Counted from the first letter of the stretch, positions 40,098-48,617 are shown. The stretch is 64,000 nucleotides of DNA from Pseudomonas sp. IPO3778 (GCF_013386825.1 NZ_JACARC010000044.1:1-64000), one strand, 5' to 3'. Made by a program: numbers and translations. The notes: generated from the letters alone by a model not told the origin.

Positions 40098-41150
40098 TCA
40101 GATGTCAGCGTCGGCCATGTCGTCAGCCGTTTCCCGGGTGGCCGTCGATTTGACGTCGGCAGTCGGGGTCAGCAGTTTGTCGCGGATCTGCTTTTCAAGC
40201 GCCGTGGCAATCTCAGGGTTGTCCTGCAGGAACTTGGCCGAGTTGGCCTTGCCCTGGCCGATCTTGCTGCCGTTATAGGCATACCAGGCACCGGACTTCT
40301 CGACGAAGCCGTGCAGCACGCCCAGGTCGATCATCTCGCCGTTCAGGTAGATACCCTTGCCGTAGAGAATCTGGAACTCGGCCTGACGGAACGGCGGAGC
40401 CACCTTGTTCTTCACGACTTTAACGCGGGTTTCGCTACCGACAACCTCGTCACCTTCCTTCACCGCGCCGGTACGACGGATGTCCAGACGGACCGAAGCG
40501 TAGAACTTCAGCGCGTTACCACCGGTGGTGGTTTCCGGGCTGCCGAACATCACGCCGATCTTCATCCGGATCTGGTTGATGAAGATCACCAAGCAGTTGG
40601 CGTTCTTGATGTTACCGGTGATTTTACGCAGGGCCTGGGACATCAGGCGCGCTTGCAAGCCTACGTGCATGTCGCCCATTTCGCCTTCGATTTCAGCCTT
40701 GGGTACCAGGGCTGCCACGGAGTCGATGACGATCACGTCGATGGCGTTGGAGCGCACCAGCATGTCGGTGATTTCCAGCGCTTGCTCACCGGTGTCCGGC
40801 TGGGAAACCAGCAGGTCGTCAACGTTGACGCCCAGCTTGCCGGCGTATTCCGGGTCCAGGGCGTGCTCGGCATCGACGAACGCACAGGTGGCGCCCATTT
40901 TTTGTGCCTGGGCAATCACCGACAGGGTCAGGGTGGTTTTACCGGAAGATTCAGGACCGTAGATTTCAACGATACGGCCTTTTGGCAGGCCGCCAATGCC
41001 GAGCGCGATGTCCAGACCCAGAGAGCCAGTGGAGATAGCCGGGATCGCCTGACGGTCGTGATCGCCCATACGCATTACGGCACCCTTGCCGAATTGACGT
41101 TCGATCTGACCCAGGGCCGCAGCCAAGGCTTTCTTCTTGTTGTCGTCCAT
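40098..41150 (-). CDS. recA: Recombinase RecA
   Basis: A 350-residue recombinase. Walker [10 protein letters not shown], Walker [12 protein letters not shown]2 region [15 protein letters not shown], and an acidic C-terminus ending [12 protein letters not shown] 41150 gives [17 protein letters not shown]. RecA filaments trigger self-cleavage of LexA and of phage-type repressors, including the S24 repressor encoded at 54689. LexA box upstream. Confidence 0.99.
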   Translation of the reverse strand: MDDNKKKALAAALGQIERQFGKGAVMRMGDHDRQAIPAISTGSLGLDIALGIGGLPKGRIVEIYGPESSGKTTLTLSVIAQAQKMGATCAFVDAEHALDPEYAGKLGVNVDDLLVSQPDTGEQALEITDMLVRSNAIDVIVIDSVAALVPKAEIEGEMGDMHVGLQARLMSQALRKITGNIKNANCLVIFINQIRMKIGVMFGSPETTTGGNALKFYASVRLDIRRTGAVKEGDEVVGSETRVKVVKNKVAPPFRQAEFQILYGKGIYLNGEMIDLGVLHGFVEKSGAWYAYNGSKIGQGKANSAKFLQDNPEIATALEKQIRDKLLTPTADVKSTATRETADDMADADI

Positions 41151-41190
41151 TAAAGTCCTCACGTAATCAATAAGGCCTGGCGGCCAACAC

Positions 41191-41206
41191 CTGTATAAGT
41201 AGACAG
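41191..41206 (-). promoter_or_regulatory. LexA SOS box of recA
   Basis: CTGTATAAGTAGACAG, a perfect CTGT-N8-ACAG, 41 bp upstream of the recA start. Confidence 0.92.
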
Positions 41207-41233
41207 TATTGTTCCACAAAGATCCGTGATCGC

Positions 41234-41734
41234 CTACCCCTGATTTTCTATTTCTGCTGCAGCTCGTCGCAACAAGCCCTCTAGCGCGGCCTTTACCGTT
41301 TGTCGGCGGACCTCGTCGCGGTTGCCGGGGAAGTGTTCGAGCTCGGCGGTTATCTCCTCGCCAACCCCAAAGGCCAGCCATACCGTGCCCACCGGCTTGT
41401 CCGGCGAACCGCCATCGGGGCCGGCCACACCGCTGACCGCCACGGCAAAACGCGCCAGGCTTTTCTCCTGGGCCCCCCGCACCATGGCCTCCACCACGTC
41501 GCGGCTGACGGCCCCGACTTTGGGAAACAGGGCTTCCGGCACATTCAACTGCCGGGTCTTCTGCCGATTGGAATACGTGACATAGCCCGCTTCGAACCAG
41601 GCCGAACTCCCGGGAATCCGCGTGATCGCCTCGGCGATACCGCCGCCGGTACAGGACTCGGCCGTGGTGACGTGGGCATTGAGTACCTGCAAGCGTCGGC
41701 CAAGTTCTGCGGCGAGTTGAGTAATTTCCTTCAC
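41234..41734 (-). CDS. pncC: PncC/CinA-family nicotinamide-nucleotide amidohydrolase
   Basis: A 166-residue stand-alone CinA C-terminal domain. [36 protein letters not shown] and [15 protein letters not shown] are family blocks. It deamidates NMN to NaMN. The start is GTG at 41734 with AGGAG 6 nt before. That ribosome-binding site lies in the inverted repeat at 41737-41782. It is codirectional with the tailocin operon on its 5' side. Confidence 0.93.
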   Translation of the reverse strand: MKEITQLAAELGRRLQVLNAHVTTAESCTGGGIAEAITRIPGSSAWFEAGYVTYSNRQKTRQLNVPEALFPKVGAVSRDVVEAMVRGAQEKSLARFAVAVSGVAGPDGGSPDKPVGTVWLAFGVGEEITAELEHFPGNRDEVRRQTVKAALEGLLRRAAAEIENQG

Positions 41735-41736
41735 GG

Positions 41737-41782
41737 TCGTCTCCTGGAGTGGGCGGGCGTTTGCCTACCCTACAGGAGACGA
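41737..41782 (-). promoter_or_regulatory. Inverted repeat covering the pncC ribosome-binding site
   Basis: TCGTCTCCTG at 41737-41746 and CAGGAGACGA at 41773-41782 form a perfect 10-bp inverted repeat. In a minus-strand transcript the upstream arm can pair with AGGAGACGA, the pncC Shine-Dalgarno. There is no T-tract, so it is not a standard terminator. Confidence 0.5.
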
Positions 41783-41805
41783 TGGGCCATGCAAGTTACA
41801 AGAGA

Positions 41806-42309
41806 CTAACGCGCGACAGCCCGGACATACGCCTGGCAGGCACGCAAGGCGATCAGCGCGTTATCACCGTCGTCGGTGATGCCGATAATTCGTTGAGCAT
41901 GCGCCGGGTCAAGTCGGGCTCGCGTGGCTGCATGAACCACGCTGCCGGGGGTGGTGGTGGCTGGCATTGGGCAGCCGTCGTTGGGGTCGAGAAGGACTGA
42001 CAACCGCACATCAGCATTGGCCAGGCGATCCCGCAGGTGAGCCTGATCGCGTTGCGCATCGGAAAGCTCCCGGGTGTGTTGTTGGTCGCTGGCGCTGAGC
42101 TGTTGCTCCAGTGCTAGCCGTTTGTCCTGTTCGGCCTTGTGTTGACGTACCGCCGCCTCGTTTTGCTGGCTGAGGATTTCAGCGTGCAGCGCCTCTTGGT
42201 GCTCAAGTTGCAGGCCATACCGCCAGGCTTGCACCTGCCACGCAATACCCGCCGACACAGCCAACAACAGCAAAAAGCCCAGCAGGCGATACGAACTCAG
42301 GCTACCCAT
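41806..42309 (-). CDS. Rz-like inner-membrane spanin (tailocin lysis)
   Basis: A 167-residue protein with one N-terminal transmembrane segment (LLGFLLLLAVSAGIAWQV) and a long helical periplasmic part rich in Q, E, A and R. This is the i-spanin layout; with Rz1 it fuses inner and outer membrane after endolysin action. ATG 42309 overlaps the endolysin stop by 13 nt. A GTG at 42333 is possible. A second frame inside encodes Rz1. Confidence 0.85.
   Translation of the reverse strand: MGSLSSYRLLGFLLLLAVSAGIAWQVQAWRYGLQLEHQEALHAEILSQQNEAAVRQHKAEQDKRLALEQQLSASDQQHTRELSDAQRDQAHLRDRLANADVRLSVLLDPNDGCPMPATTTPGSVVHAATRARLDPAHAQRIIGITDDGDNALIALRACQAYVRAVAR
41853..42059 (-). CDS. Rz1-like outer-membrane lipoprotein nested in Rz
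   Basis: A 68-residue product read in a different frame wholly within the Rz gene. It has a short basic/hydrophobic N-terminus, a lipobox-like MCGC with the Cys at residue 20, and a proline-rich segment (CQPPPPPAAW), which are the o-spanin features. Nested Rz1 genes are common in phages. The lipobox is imperfect and the start is not backed by a strong ribosome-binding site. Confidence 0.62.
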   Translation of the reverse strand: MRNAIRLTCGIAWPMLMCGCQSFSTPTTAAQCQPPPPPAAWFMQPREPDLTRRMLNELSASPTTVITR

Positions 42310-42854
42310 AGCACCGCCTTCGCTCGCGCCCACAACTGCATACGGTTCTCCAGACCGTTAAGGCCGCCATTGATGCGCCGGGTAATGGTGGTGAACTGGT
42401 CCTTGTCAGCCAACTCGTTCAAGCCATTGCTCTGCCAGAACCACGCGGCGGATTCGCACGCCCATTGCGGCTGTTCCAGCAACTCCGGCTGCTGCAACAG
42501 ACGCTCATCACCGAACAACGCTTGGCTGCACGTCAGGTAGTTACGCCGTCCGGTGATCTGGATCAGACCGCGGCCGCAGTACTTCTGGCCGTCGCCATCG
42601 GCTTCAGGTGAATTGCCCAGGCGGGCTGCCAGGGTGCCGGTGTCGTATTTGCTGAGGTATTGATCGCTACCCAGTTCACGCAAGTAACGCAGTTCGCCGG
42701 ATTCGTGGCCGATTTGGGCGAGGAAGGCGGCGATGCGTTTTGGACCTGTGATCTGATGTTTAACCATTGCCTCGTTTAGAGCAGAAACAAAAACGCCGGC
42801 GAGGCGGCCGGCGTTCTGGAATATCTGCTGGAGTTGCTGTTGTGTCATTGACAT
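42297..42854 (-). CDS. GH19-family endolysin
   Basis: A 185-residue chitinase-like (GH19) lysozyme. Catalytic Glu in FLAQIGHESGELRYL, with GRGLIQITGRRNY and WACESAAWFW as family blocks. It degrades peptidoglycan so that tailocin particles can leave. ATG 42854 (MSMTQQQLQQIF) is chosen; MTQ at 42848 is also possible. Followed by Rz/Rz1, a standard lysis cassette; the holin is far upstream, beside the promoter. Confidence 0.9.
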   Translation of the reverse strand: MSMTQQQLQQIFQNAGRLAGVFVSALNEAMVKHQITGPKRIAAFLAQIGHESGELRYLRELGSDQYLSKYDTGTLAARLGNSPEADGDGQKYCGRGLIQITGRRNYLTCSQALFGDERLLQQPELLEQPQWACESAAWFWQSNGLNELADKDQFTTITRRINGGLNGLENRMQLWARAKAVLWVA

Positions 42855-42883
42855 GAATTTCCCAACTAACTGATATGAGGATC

Positions 42884-42970
42884 TCAGGCAGGTGCTACCG
42901 GCCAACTGACATCCGCAGGAAACTGTTGGTCAATCCGGTTCAACGCGACTCGGTACCGCCTCCGCTTCTT
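42884..42970 (-). pseudogene. Remnant of a tail-fibre assembly chaperone (C-terminal fragment)
   Basis: The minus strand encodes KKRRRYRVALNRIDQQFPAD and then VSWPVAPA before a TGA. YRVALNRID...WP is the end of tail-fibre assembly proteins. No start or N-terminal part is found before gpD at 43029. It is 30 bp before the endolysin. This looks like a leftover from an older fibre/chaperone cassette or from a deleted second tailocin. Confidence 0.65.
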
Positions 42971-43028
42971 GAGGTTGCCAGTAGCACCTCGCCAAAGCGC
43001 TCGCGGATGGTTTGCCGAAGCAGTGCCG

Positions 43029-44039
43029 CTAGACAGTCAAGCCACTGGCGACAATCGAACTGCGATAGCCCGTCTTCGGCACCCCGCTATGCGTCACCGT
43101 TTTGATCGACCATCGCCCTTGCATATACGTCGGCCAGGTCTCGTCCAGCAGCAAAAGGCCTTCGGCCGCCAGCAATGGGTTACCCGGGCAATCAATGGTG
43201 AGTGTTCGCCCCTTAAGGCTGGCCCGACCCAACTCGCGCTCCGCCACCACCCGGGCTTCATTTTCGCTCTGGTAGCGCTGGCGCAAGACGGTAAACGGGG
43301 CAACGCCAACCTGGACCACCCGCAGTTTTGCTGCCGCCGCATCCCACCAACTGGTTTGGCAGCCTGCGTATTTGGCGCGGGCTTTTTCCTCAAACTTGGC
43401 GCTGATAAAGGCCTGCTCGCCGGGACGGTTGCTCTGGGTCACGGAGAGTTTTACCTCCGGCAGCATCTGGCCAGACAGCGTTTTGACCTGCCCGCTGTCG
43501 GCCAATACATACAGCTCGTTGAAGGGCTTGCTGACCCCACCGTATTTCCCGGCGAGCCGCGTGATAAAGGCCATGTCGCTTTCGTTGGACTGATCGATAT
43601 GGGGAATGAAAATACCCTCCAGGCTCGGCGCAACACGGGGTGAAAAGCCGTGGCGGGTCACCAGTTGGCGAAACAGTGCTCCCAGGGTTGTCGGCCCATA
43701 ACTGGCAGACCGGCGCTGCCGGTAGCCGGTTTCATCCAGCACGCTGAAGGGGGCTGCCGTGGCCCCCACCACCAGGCGCATGGGAAAGAGGAACGGCGTT
43801 AGATGGGTCACCACAAACTCGCCCTTTTCCACCAGCCCCGTTTCCAGGTAGCCGGCCCGGAAACCGATCTTCCCGCTCAGGCTCGGCAAGCCTTCCAGGC
43901 CCTCGATGTTGAGGGTCAGTTCCAACTGGTCAGATTCAATGCCGGTGGTATCCGTATGGTTCCACTGCATGATTCGTTCGTTGAGCAGCGCCGCATTGGC
44001 GCCGTAGAACTCGACGACCGGGGTAAATCCCATTGCCAT
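43029..44039 (-). CDS. Tailocin baseplate hub protein gpD (late control D / VgrG-like)
   Basis: A 336-residue protein of the gpD family. Typical blocks are PVVEFYGANAALLNERIMQWNHTDT, here in part VVEFYGANAALLNERI, and GLVEKGEFVVTHLTPFLFP, with SNESDMAFITRLAGKYGG in the middle. It forms the hub at the tip of the tail tube. AAGGAGG precedes the ATG. It is the last structural gene before the lysis cassette. Confidence 0.9.
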   Translation of the reverse strand: MAMGFTPVVEFYGANAALLNERIMQWNHTDTTGIESDQLELTLNIEGLEGLPSLSGKIGFRAGYLETGLVEKGEFVVTHLTPFLFPMRLVVGATAAPFSVLDETGYRQRRSASYGPTTLGALFRQLVTRHGFSPRVAPSLEGIFIPHIDQSNESDMAFITRLAGKYGGVSKPFNELYVLADSGQVKTLSGQMLPEVKLSVTQSNRPGEQAFISAKFEEKARAKYAGCQTSWWDAAAAKLRVVQVGVAPFTVLRQRYQSENEARVVAERELGRASLKGRTLTIDCPGNPLLAAEGLLLLDETWPTYMQGRWSIKTVTHSGVPKTGYRSSIVASGLTV

Positions 44040-44048
44040 GAAACCTCC

Positions 44049-44261
44049 TTAATCCCAGGCCAGAACCGGGCGCACTGCCGCCGGCCGGGACTCCACTTCG
44101 GGCACGATGACCCAGACACCCGCCGGCAAGACCGGACCCTGCTCGGCGAGGTCGGGATTCAAGCGCCAGAGGTTTTCTTCAGCCATGTCGTCGCAGCGAC
44201 CCAGCTCACGGTAGAGCAGCAGGTTGACCGAATCACCGGCAAGACTTCGTACTCTACGCAT
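44049..44261 (-). CDS. Tail protein X (gpX, LysM-like)
   Basis: A 70-residue protein. RSLAGDSVNLLLYRELGRC...NPDLAEQGPVLPAGVWVIVP is the LysM-like gpX layout; the domain likely binds peptidoglycan or the hub. It overlaps gpU by 8 nt. Confidence 0.85.
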   Translation of the reverse strand: MRRVRSLAGDSVNLLLYRELGRCDDMAEENLWRLNPDLAEQGPVLPAGVWVIVPEVESRPAAVRPVLAWD

Positions 44262-44637
44262 TGACGAATTCCTCCAGCACCAGTGTCCAGCCGATCACCA
44301 GCGCGGTGCCGTCATCGATCACGCAGGACTGATCTTCCGACACCGTCATGATGCGCCACAAGCCCCAGTTGCGACCGATACCGTCCACCAGCGGCAGTGG
44401 CGCTCGACCATTCTGCAAGGCACGCAACTCATCCAGCCGTTGCATGCCCACGGCATAGGCGGCTTTACCTGTGAACGTAAGTTTTTCCAGGCTTTGCCCC
44501 TTCTGCCGCGACAGGGGTTTGCTGGCAATGATCTCCAGATTTTCCCAGCCTCCGTCAGCGAGTCGGTTGAGGCCGGAATAGGCAAACCCGCGTGACAACC
44601 CGAAGATAAAATCCCCCAGTACCATTTGCTGTCGCAT
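44254..44637 (-). CDS. Tail protein U (gpU family)
   Basis: A 127-residue P2-like gpU. MVLGDFIFGLSRGFAYSG and RVGMQRLDELRALQ-like VGMQRLDELRAL are family blocks. It terminates the tail near the hub. ATG shares a base with the tape-measure stop (TGATG). Confidence 0.85.
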   Translation of the reverse strand: MRQQMVLGDFIFGLSRGFAYSGLNRLADGGWENLEIIASKPLSRQKGQSLEKLTFTGKAAYAVGMQRLDELRALQNGRAPLPLVDGIGRNWGLWRIMTVSEDQSCVIDDGTALVIGWTLVLEEFVNA

Positions 44638-46064
44638 CAGGCATATCCCCCTAAATCTGTCAGCGCCGCGTTACGCCGTGTGCTCAAGGCGTCGGTCAGT
44701 GTCGGTATGGCTTGGTATTGCAGCGCCTGAATCACGCCATCGATGATGGGTTGGGCATCGGCAAGGTTTACACCGCTGATCTGGATGCTAGGCGCGAGGG
44801 TGATCTGCAGGTTGTCGGCGCTGGCGCTGTTGAGTTCCTTGCTCAGCGCATTCGGCGCTGGCAGACGATCGCTTGGGCCGAACAATTTGTCGCCAAGCCA
44901 AGTGCCCGCCTCACTGCCCAGCAAACCACCGATTACACCGCCGACAGCGGTGCCGACACCAGGGAAAATCAAGGTACCGACAGCGGCGCCAGCGGAGGCG
45001 CCCGCCCAGGCACCGCCTGCGGTACTGAGGCCGGAGGCGACCGCTTTTGCGTCGCCATTGCGTACGCCCTGTACCACATCCATGGCGGTGTCGACGTACT
45101 TCAACGGACCGAGGCGGCGGGTGCCTGCCGATTCCAGCTTGGCAAACGCTCCCGACAAACTCGCGGCGAGCCCTTTGCCCGCACCGCGCGCCATAGGCCG
45201 GCTGGCCGGCGGCGCCGCGTAGGAGGCAAACGAACTGCCAGGGAGATGGGTCGACGCCTGGGCCGCCTGTTTGGCAGAGAACGGAGCAAGCGGCTGGCCC
45301 ATGGCGTTGAGCTGGGGTGTGGCAGTTGCCGAGGGAGGAAGACGTTGCTGCTTGAGATCCGCCAACTTGCCATCGACGGATGCCGCCGGTCCACGTGGAA
45401 CTGTTTGCCCTGGTTTGGGAAGCTTGACGCGCCGGTTCTTCATATTCCCGGGGGGGCGAGCTTTGTCTTTCTTCCGGAGCGTCTCTCCAATGCTTTCGGG
45501 AAGCTGTGCAGTCGCCGTTTCAAGGAGGCCGGCTGTGCCAGGGCAACATTGCTTGTCGCCGCCCTTGTCCTTGCCTTTATCAAGCCCCCCGTCCTTGAAC
45601 AGTTTCCCGACTCCGGGAATCTTGCCGAGGGTCACATCGACCACATTGCCCATCACTCGGGTCTTGATCGTATCCCACAGGCTCGACCCCAAGTCCTTCC
45701 CGAGATCGGCCCCTGCCTTGAGGCCCTTGTCCACCCAGGAATTGGTCGTCAGTGCCGGTTCTTTCTGTTCGCTTTTCGGTGCATTAGAGGCGGCATCAGC
45801 TGTCTTGGTCGCCAGCGAATCCCCGTTAATGAACAACGTGCTGTTGAGGGTTTCCAGGGTCTCGCGCAGCCGTACCTGCTCCAGGGCCAAGCCGTTGATT
45901 TCCAGGCTGGCGCTGGCCAGCGCCAGGACAAGATCAGTCTGCCCGGCAGGCACCGCATCAAGGGAGGAGGGTCCAGTCAAGTCCTGGGCCGCCGGTGACA
46001 GGTCCGCCGAAAGCCCTCGGTCATACGTCTGCCCGGCAAACGCCAGTGCATAGTTAATTTGCAT
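44637..46064 (-). CDS. Tail tape-measure protein
   Basis: A 475-residue protein, short for a contractile phage tape measure. The N-terminal part contains low-complexity and Lys/Gly-rich stretches (GLDKGKDKGGDKQCC). A glycine-zipper hydrophobic region near residues 350-395 (GASAGAAVGTLIFPGVG and VGGVIGGLLGSEAGTWLGDK) resembles a membrane-inserting segment. Tape length sets tail length; about 0.15 nm per residue would give roughly 70 nm, an estimate from the family rule. It is between gpE and gpU, the expected place. Confidence 0.82.
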   Translation of the reverse strand: MQINYALAFAGQTYDRGLSADLSPAAQDLTGPSSLDAVPAGQTDLVLALASASLEINGLALEQVRLRETLETLNSTLFINGDSLATKTADAASNAPKSEQKEPALTTNSWVDKGLKAGADLGKDLGSSLWDTIKTRVMGNVVDVTLGKIPGVGKLFKDGGLDKGKDKGGDKQCCPGTAGLLETATAQLPESIGETLRKKDKARPPGNMKNRRVKLPKPGQTVPRGPAASVDGKLADLKQQRLPPSATATPQLNAMGQPLAPFSAKQAAQASTHLPGSSFASYAAPPASRPMARGAGKGLAASLSGAFAKLESAGTRRLGPLKYVDTAMDVVQGVRNGDAKAVASGLSTAGGAWAGASAGAAVGTLIFPGVGTAVGGVIGGLLGSEAGTWLGDKLFGPSDRLPAPNALSKELNSASADNLQITLAPSIQISGVNLADAQPIIDGVIQALQYQAIPTLTDALSTRRNAALTDLGGYA

Positions 46065-46070
46065 CCCGCT

Positions 46071-46774
46071 CTACTCCTGTTTGATGCCAAGGCGAGTGAT
46101 CGCGATGTCGTAGCGGCGTAAGGCTTTTCCGACTTCCCAGTCCAGGATCTCCGCTTCGTTTACCAAGTAAACCAGCGGCACGACGTCGAGGATTACTTCG
46201 ATATCGCGCTCCGAAAGAAGGCCGCCGGTTGATTTAAAAAATCGTCGATGCGCTCCTGCAGTTCGGTCCAGTCGGGCACGGTCAGGTCCGCCAGGTCGGG
46301 GATCATCAAGCCGCTGCAATGAGCGGTGATGAACTCGGCGCGCTCTTTGGCCGTGGTGAGTTTTTTCATCACTTTGGTGGCGCGCAGGGCGGGCATTTCC
46401 AGGGTCACCGCGGTCAGTGTGCGGCCGGCCGCGTTGAGCGGCAGCAGCAGCTTCACCTGTTCGGTGGTGATTGAGTCGCTTGGTTCGCGGGCTTCGTCCA
46501 GGAAGAACGAGGCCGGACGGGTTGACATGTCATGCACGTATTGGGCGATGGTCACGTAGTCCGGGCGCTTGAGCTGGTCGAGCTCTTTTTCCGACAGGCC
46601 GGTGGCGAGTTTCGCCAGTTCAAAAAACTGGCCGTCCTCGTCGTCACCGGCCCGGGCCAGCGCGTCTTTCTGCGCGGCGTAGTACAGCGGCTTGAGTTGC
46701 ACCTGCTCGATTGTCGCGCCGGTGTCGGCGGTGATCGGGGACAGCAGGATGTGCAGCGGTGGCATCCAGGCCAT
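46071..46774 (-). CDS. Tail assembly chaperone gpE-E' made by -1 frameshift
   Basis: A predicted fusion of about 234 residues: the first 180 codons of the zero-frame protein, then the -1 frame from 46235 to the stop at 46071. The extension (KSTGGLLSERDIEVILDVVP and onward to ITRLGIKQE) is a good protein sequence with no start of its own. The shift site is T TTT TTA at 46235-46241. Equivalent frameshifted chaperones (gpE-E' in P2, G-GT in lambda) are needed for tape-measure assembly. Confidence 0.82.
46193..46774 (-). CDS. Tail assembly chaperone gpE (zero frame)
   Basis: A 193-residue protein. MAWMPPLHILLSPITADTG is the N-terminus; AAGGAA lies 7 nt before ATG 46774. It ends 14 codons after the slippery site. 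The protein is mainly helical, as expected for the G-like chaperone that coats the tape measure. Confidence 0.82.
   Translation of the reverse strand: MAWMPPLHILLSPITADTGATIEQVQLKPLYYAAQKDALARAGDDEDGQFFELAKLATGLSEKELDQLKRPDYVTIAQYVHDMSTRPASFFLDEAREPSDSITTEQVKLLLPLNAAGRTLTAVTLEMPALRATKVMKKLTTAKERAEFITAHCSGLMIPDLADLTVPDWTELQERIDDFLNQPAAFFRSAISK
46235..46241 (-). promoter_or_regulatory. Programmed -1 ribosomal frameshift site T TTT TTA
   Basis: The minus strand reads GAT TTT TTA AAT in the gpE frame. The X XXY YYZ pattern with T TTT TTA is the HIV-type slippery heptamer, in frame. Slippage gives K-S-T-G-G, the start of the extension. Confidence 0.85.
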
Positions 46775-46821
46775 GGGGCTATTCCTTGATGAGAAAATAT
46801 CTGCAAAGCAACACCGGTCCA

Positions 46822-46909
46822 TGTGGGAGCGGGCTTGCTCGCGAATGCGGTCTGTCAGTCACACCTGTATTGACTGACCCTGCGCATTCGCGAGCAAGCC
46901 CGCCCCCAC
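46822..46909. repeat. REP doublet inside the tailocin operon
   Basis: ATGTGGGAGCGGGCTTGCTC near 46822 and GCAAGCCCGCCCCCAC ending 46909, the same family as 20884. It lies between the tube gene and gpE, within a phage-derived operon. Confidence 0.9.
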
Positions 46910-46942
46910 CCTGTCGGTGTTCACTTCAGGCGCCGTGGAGGC

Positions 46943-47449
46943 TTAGGGCATCAGCACTGCGCGGCGGGCATCACCGAGGATGTCGACGCCGTTGAGCACG
47001 AACTTCTGGGTGCGCACGTCGATGTCGATCACCGGGATGCCGTTTTCCAGGCGGGTGTAGGTGCGGCAGGACAGCTCCAGGGTGGTGGTTGCTTTCTCAC
47101 CCATTTTCAACTTGCCCTCCTCAAGGATTTTGAGCTTGCCGCCGACGGTGTGATAGGTGAAATAGGTCCGGCCATCCTGATCCTGGCCGGCTTCACGCAC
47201 GTTCAGCAGGATGTCGTCACCCAGCCGCACACCCAAGGCCAGCATGATTTCCGGGCCGGCGCCTTGCAGGATCAACTTGGCACCCAGCGCCTTGGCGCTC
47301 TTGGCCATTTCCTCGACGATAAAACGCCCGCCCGTCATGAGTTCCATGTCGAACTCGATTTTCGGCGGGGTGAATTCTTCCACGGTGGCCGACAACGGCA
47401 GGCCTTGGAGGGTGGCCGCAATGGCCTGTCTGACTCGGTTGGTAAACAT
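46943..47449 (-). CDS. Tail tube protein (gpFII family)
   Basis: A 168-residue tube protein. GLPLSATVEEFTPPKIEFDME is the family start region, here seen as TVEEFTPPKIEFD; the C-terminus has VIDIDVRTQKFVLNGVDIL. It stacks as hexamers inside the sheath. ATG shares one base with the sheath stop (TAATG), so sheath and tube are coupled. Confidence 0.93.
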   Translation of the reverse strand: MFTNRVRQAIAATLQGLPLSATVEEFTPPKIEFDMELMTGGRFIVEEMAKSAKALGAKLILQGAGPEIMLALGVRLGDDILLNVREAGQDQDGRTYFTYHTVGGKLKILEEGKLKMGEKATTTLELSCRTYTRLENGIPVIDIDVRTQKFVLNGVDILGDARRAVLMP

Positions 47450-48615
47450 TAGAGAACGTCCTCCAGGAACTGCTCGATGATTTCATCACGGGCGTTGAGT
47501 TGATAAATCATGTGTTCGTTCGGCGCGTAGCGGCCGTAGTCGATGACGATGAACCAGGTGCCGTTCTTGTACTTCTCGACACTGTTCAGTTCCGGGTGCA
47601 GGTACACGCTGCCGCCGGGGATGGTTTCGTCGGCCACCAGAGTTTGCAGCCAGTCGTTGATGCGCTTGACCTCCTGGTCCATGAAGGACTTGGTGAGGTT
47701 CTTGGCCATGGCTTTCTGGCCGGCCTTGACCAGCTTGCGGCTGATGGCGTCTTCCAGGCCCACGTAGCTGATGAACTTGCCGGTGATGGAGCGGTTACCC
47801 AGCAGCGAGAAGCCGCCGAGGATGGTGCGGGCGTAGTAGCTCACGCCGTAGCGGTTAAGCAGGTCGCCTTCAGTGGAGGTGTCGAGGATGTTGTACTCAA
47901 CCACGCGGGAAACGTCTTCGGCGAACGTCACCTGATTGCCCGGGCTTTCCCATTGCTTGACCTTGGCCAGTGCCGCGATGGCCAGGGACGACGGCGCCAG
48001 GAACACATTTTTCTTCGCAGCCTTGGAGTACACCGACGGCATGTTGTGCACCAGCAGGCAACGGTCGAAACCGAGGTCGGCACCGCCCAGTTCGCCGCTG
48101 TAGGTCACTTGGTCGGCAACGGACGCGTCCTTGCCATCCAGCACCACACGGGCCTTGATGCGCTTGCCGAAGGAAGCGAATTCGCCGGCCACGGCCTTGG
48201 TGCCGGTGAAGCCCGGGGCGCCGATGATGGTCAGGTCTTCGGGGACGCTGGCCAGGGCGGCGAGGCCCAGTTTGCGGCCGGTCACCGGCTCTTCACCGCC
48301 GATCACGTTATTGAGGGTGTCGGCCGGGGTGGTGCCCTCGTCGACGATCACCACGTAGACCGGCACCTTGACCACTTTGAGGATCTGGTACACGGCGTGG
48401 AACAGCGTGCCGGTCTCGGCGCCGGTGGGGTCCAGCAACGCCTGGGTGGTGAAGCTGTTGATGCGGAACGGGGCGTTTTTCGGGATCGACGCGTGGGCAT
48501 TGGGGGCAGTGCCCACCAGGCCGATCACGTTATCACCCAGGCCACCCATGGCCTCGGGGGATTCAGTGGCATTCACGGTGATGCCGTTGTGCTCGAAGTT
48601 CAAAACCTCAGCCAT
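47449..48615 (-). CDS. Contractile tail sheath protein (gpFI family)
   Basis: A 388-residue sheath protein. Family blocks are GLVGTAPNA near the N-terminus, SVPEDLTIIGAPG in the middle and LYHPELNSVEK-like VYLHPELNSVEKY near the end. Contraction drives the tube through the target envelope. Presence of a sheath shows that the particle is R-type, not F-type. Confidence 0.95.
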   Translation of the reverse strand: MAEVLNFEHNGITVNATESPEAMGGLGDNVIGLVGTAPNAHASIPKNAPFRINSFTTQALLDPTGAETGTLFHAVYQILKVVKVPVYVVIVDEGTTPADTLNNVIGGEEPVTGRKLGLAALASVPEDLTIIGAPGFTGTKAVAGEFASFGKRIKARVVLDGKDASVADQVTYSGELGGADLGFDRCLLVHNMPSVYSKAAKKNVFLAPSSLAIAALAKVKQWESPGNQVTFAEDVSRVVEYNILDTSTEGDLLNRYGVSYYARTILGGFSLLGNRSITGKFISYVGLEDAISRKLVKAGQKAMAKNLTKSFMDQEVKRINDWLQTLVADETIPGGSVYLHPELNSVEKYKNGTWFIVIDYGRYAPNEHMIYQLNARDEIIEQFLEDVL

Positions 48616-48617
48616 GA

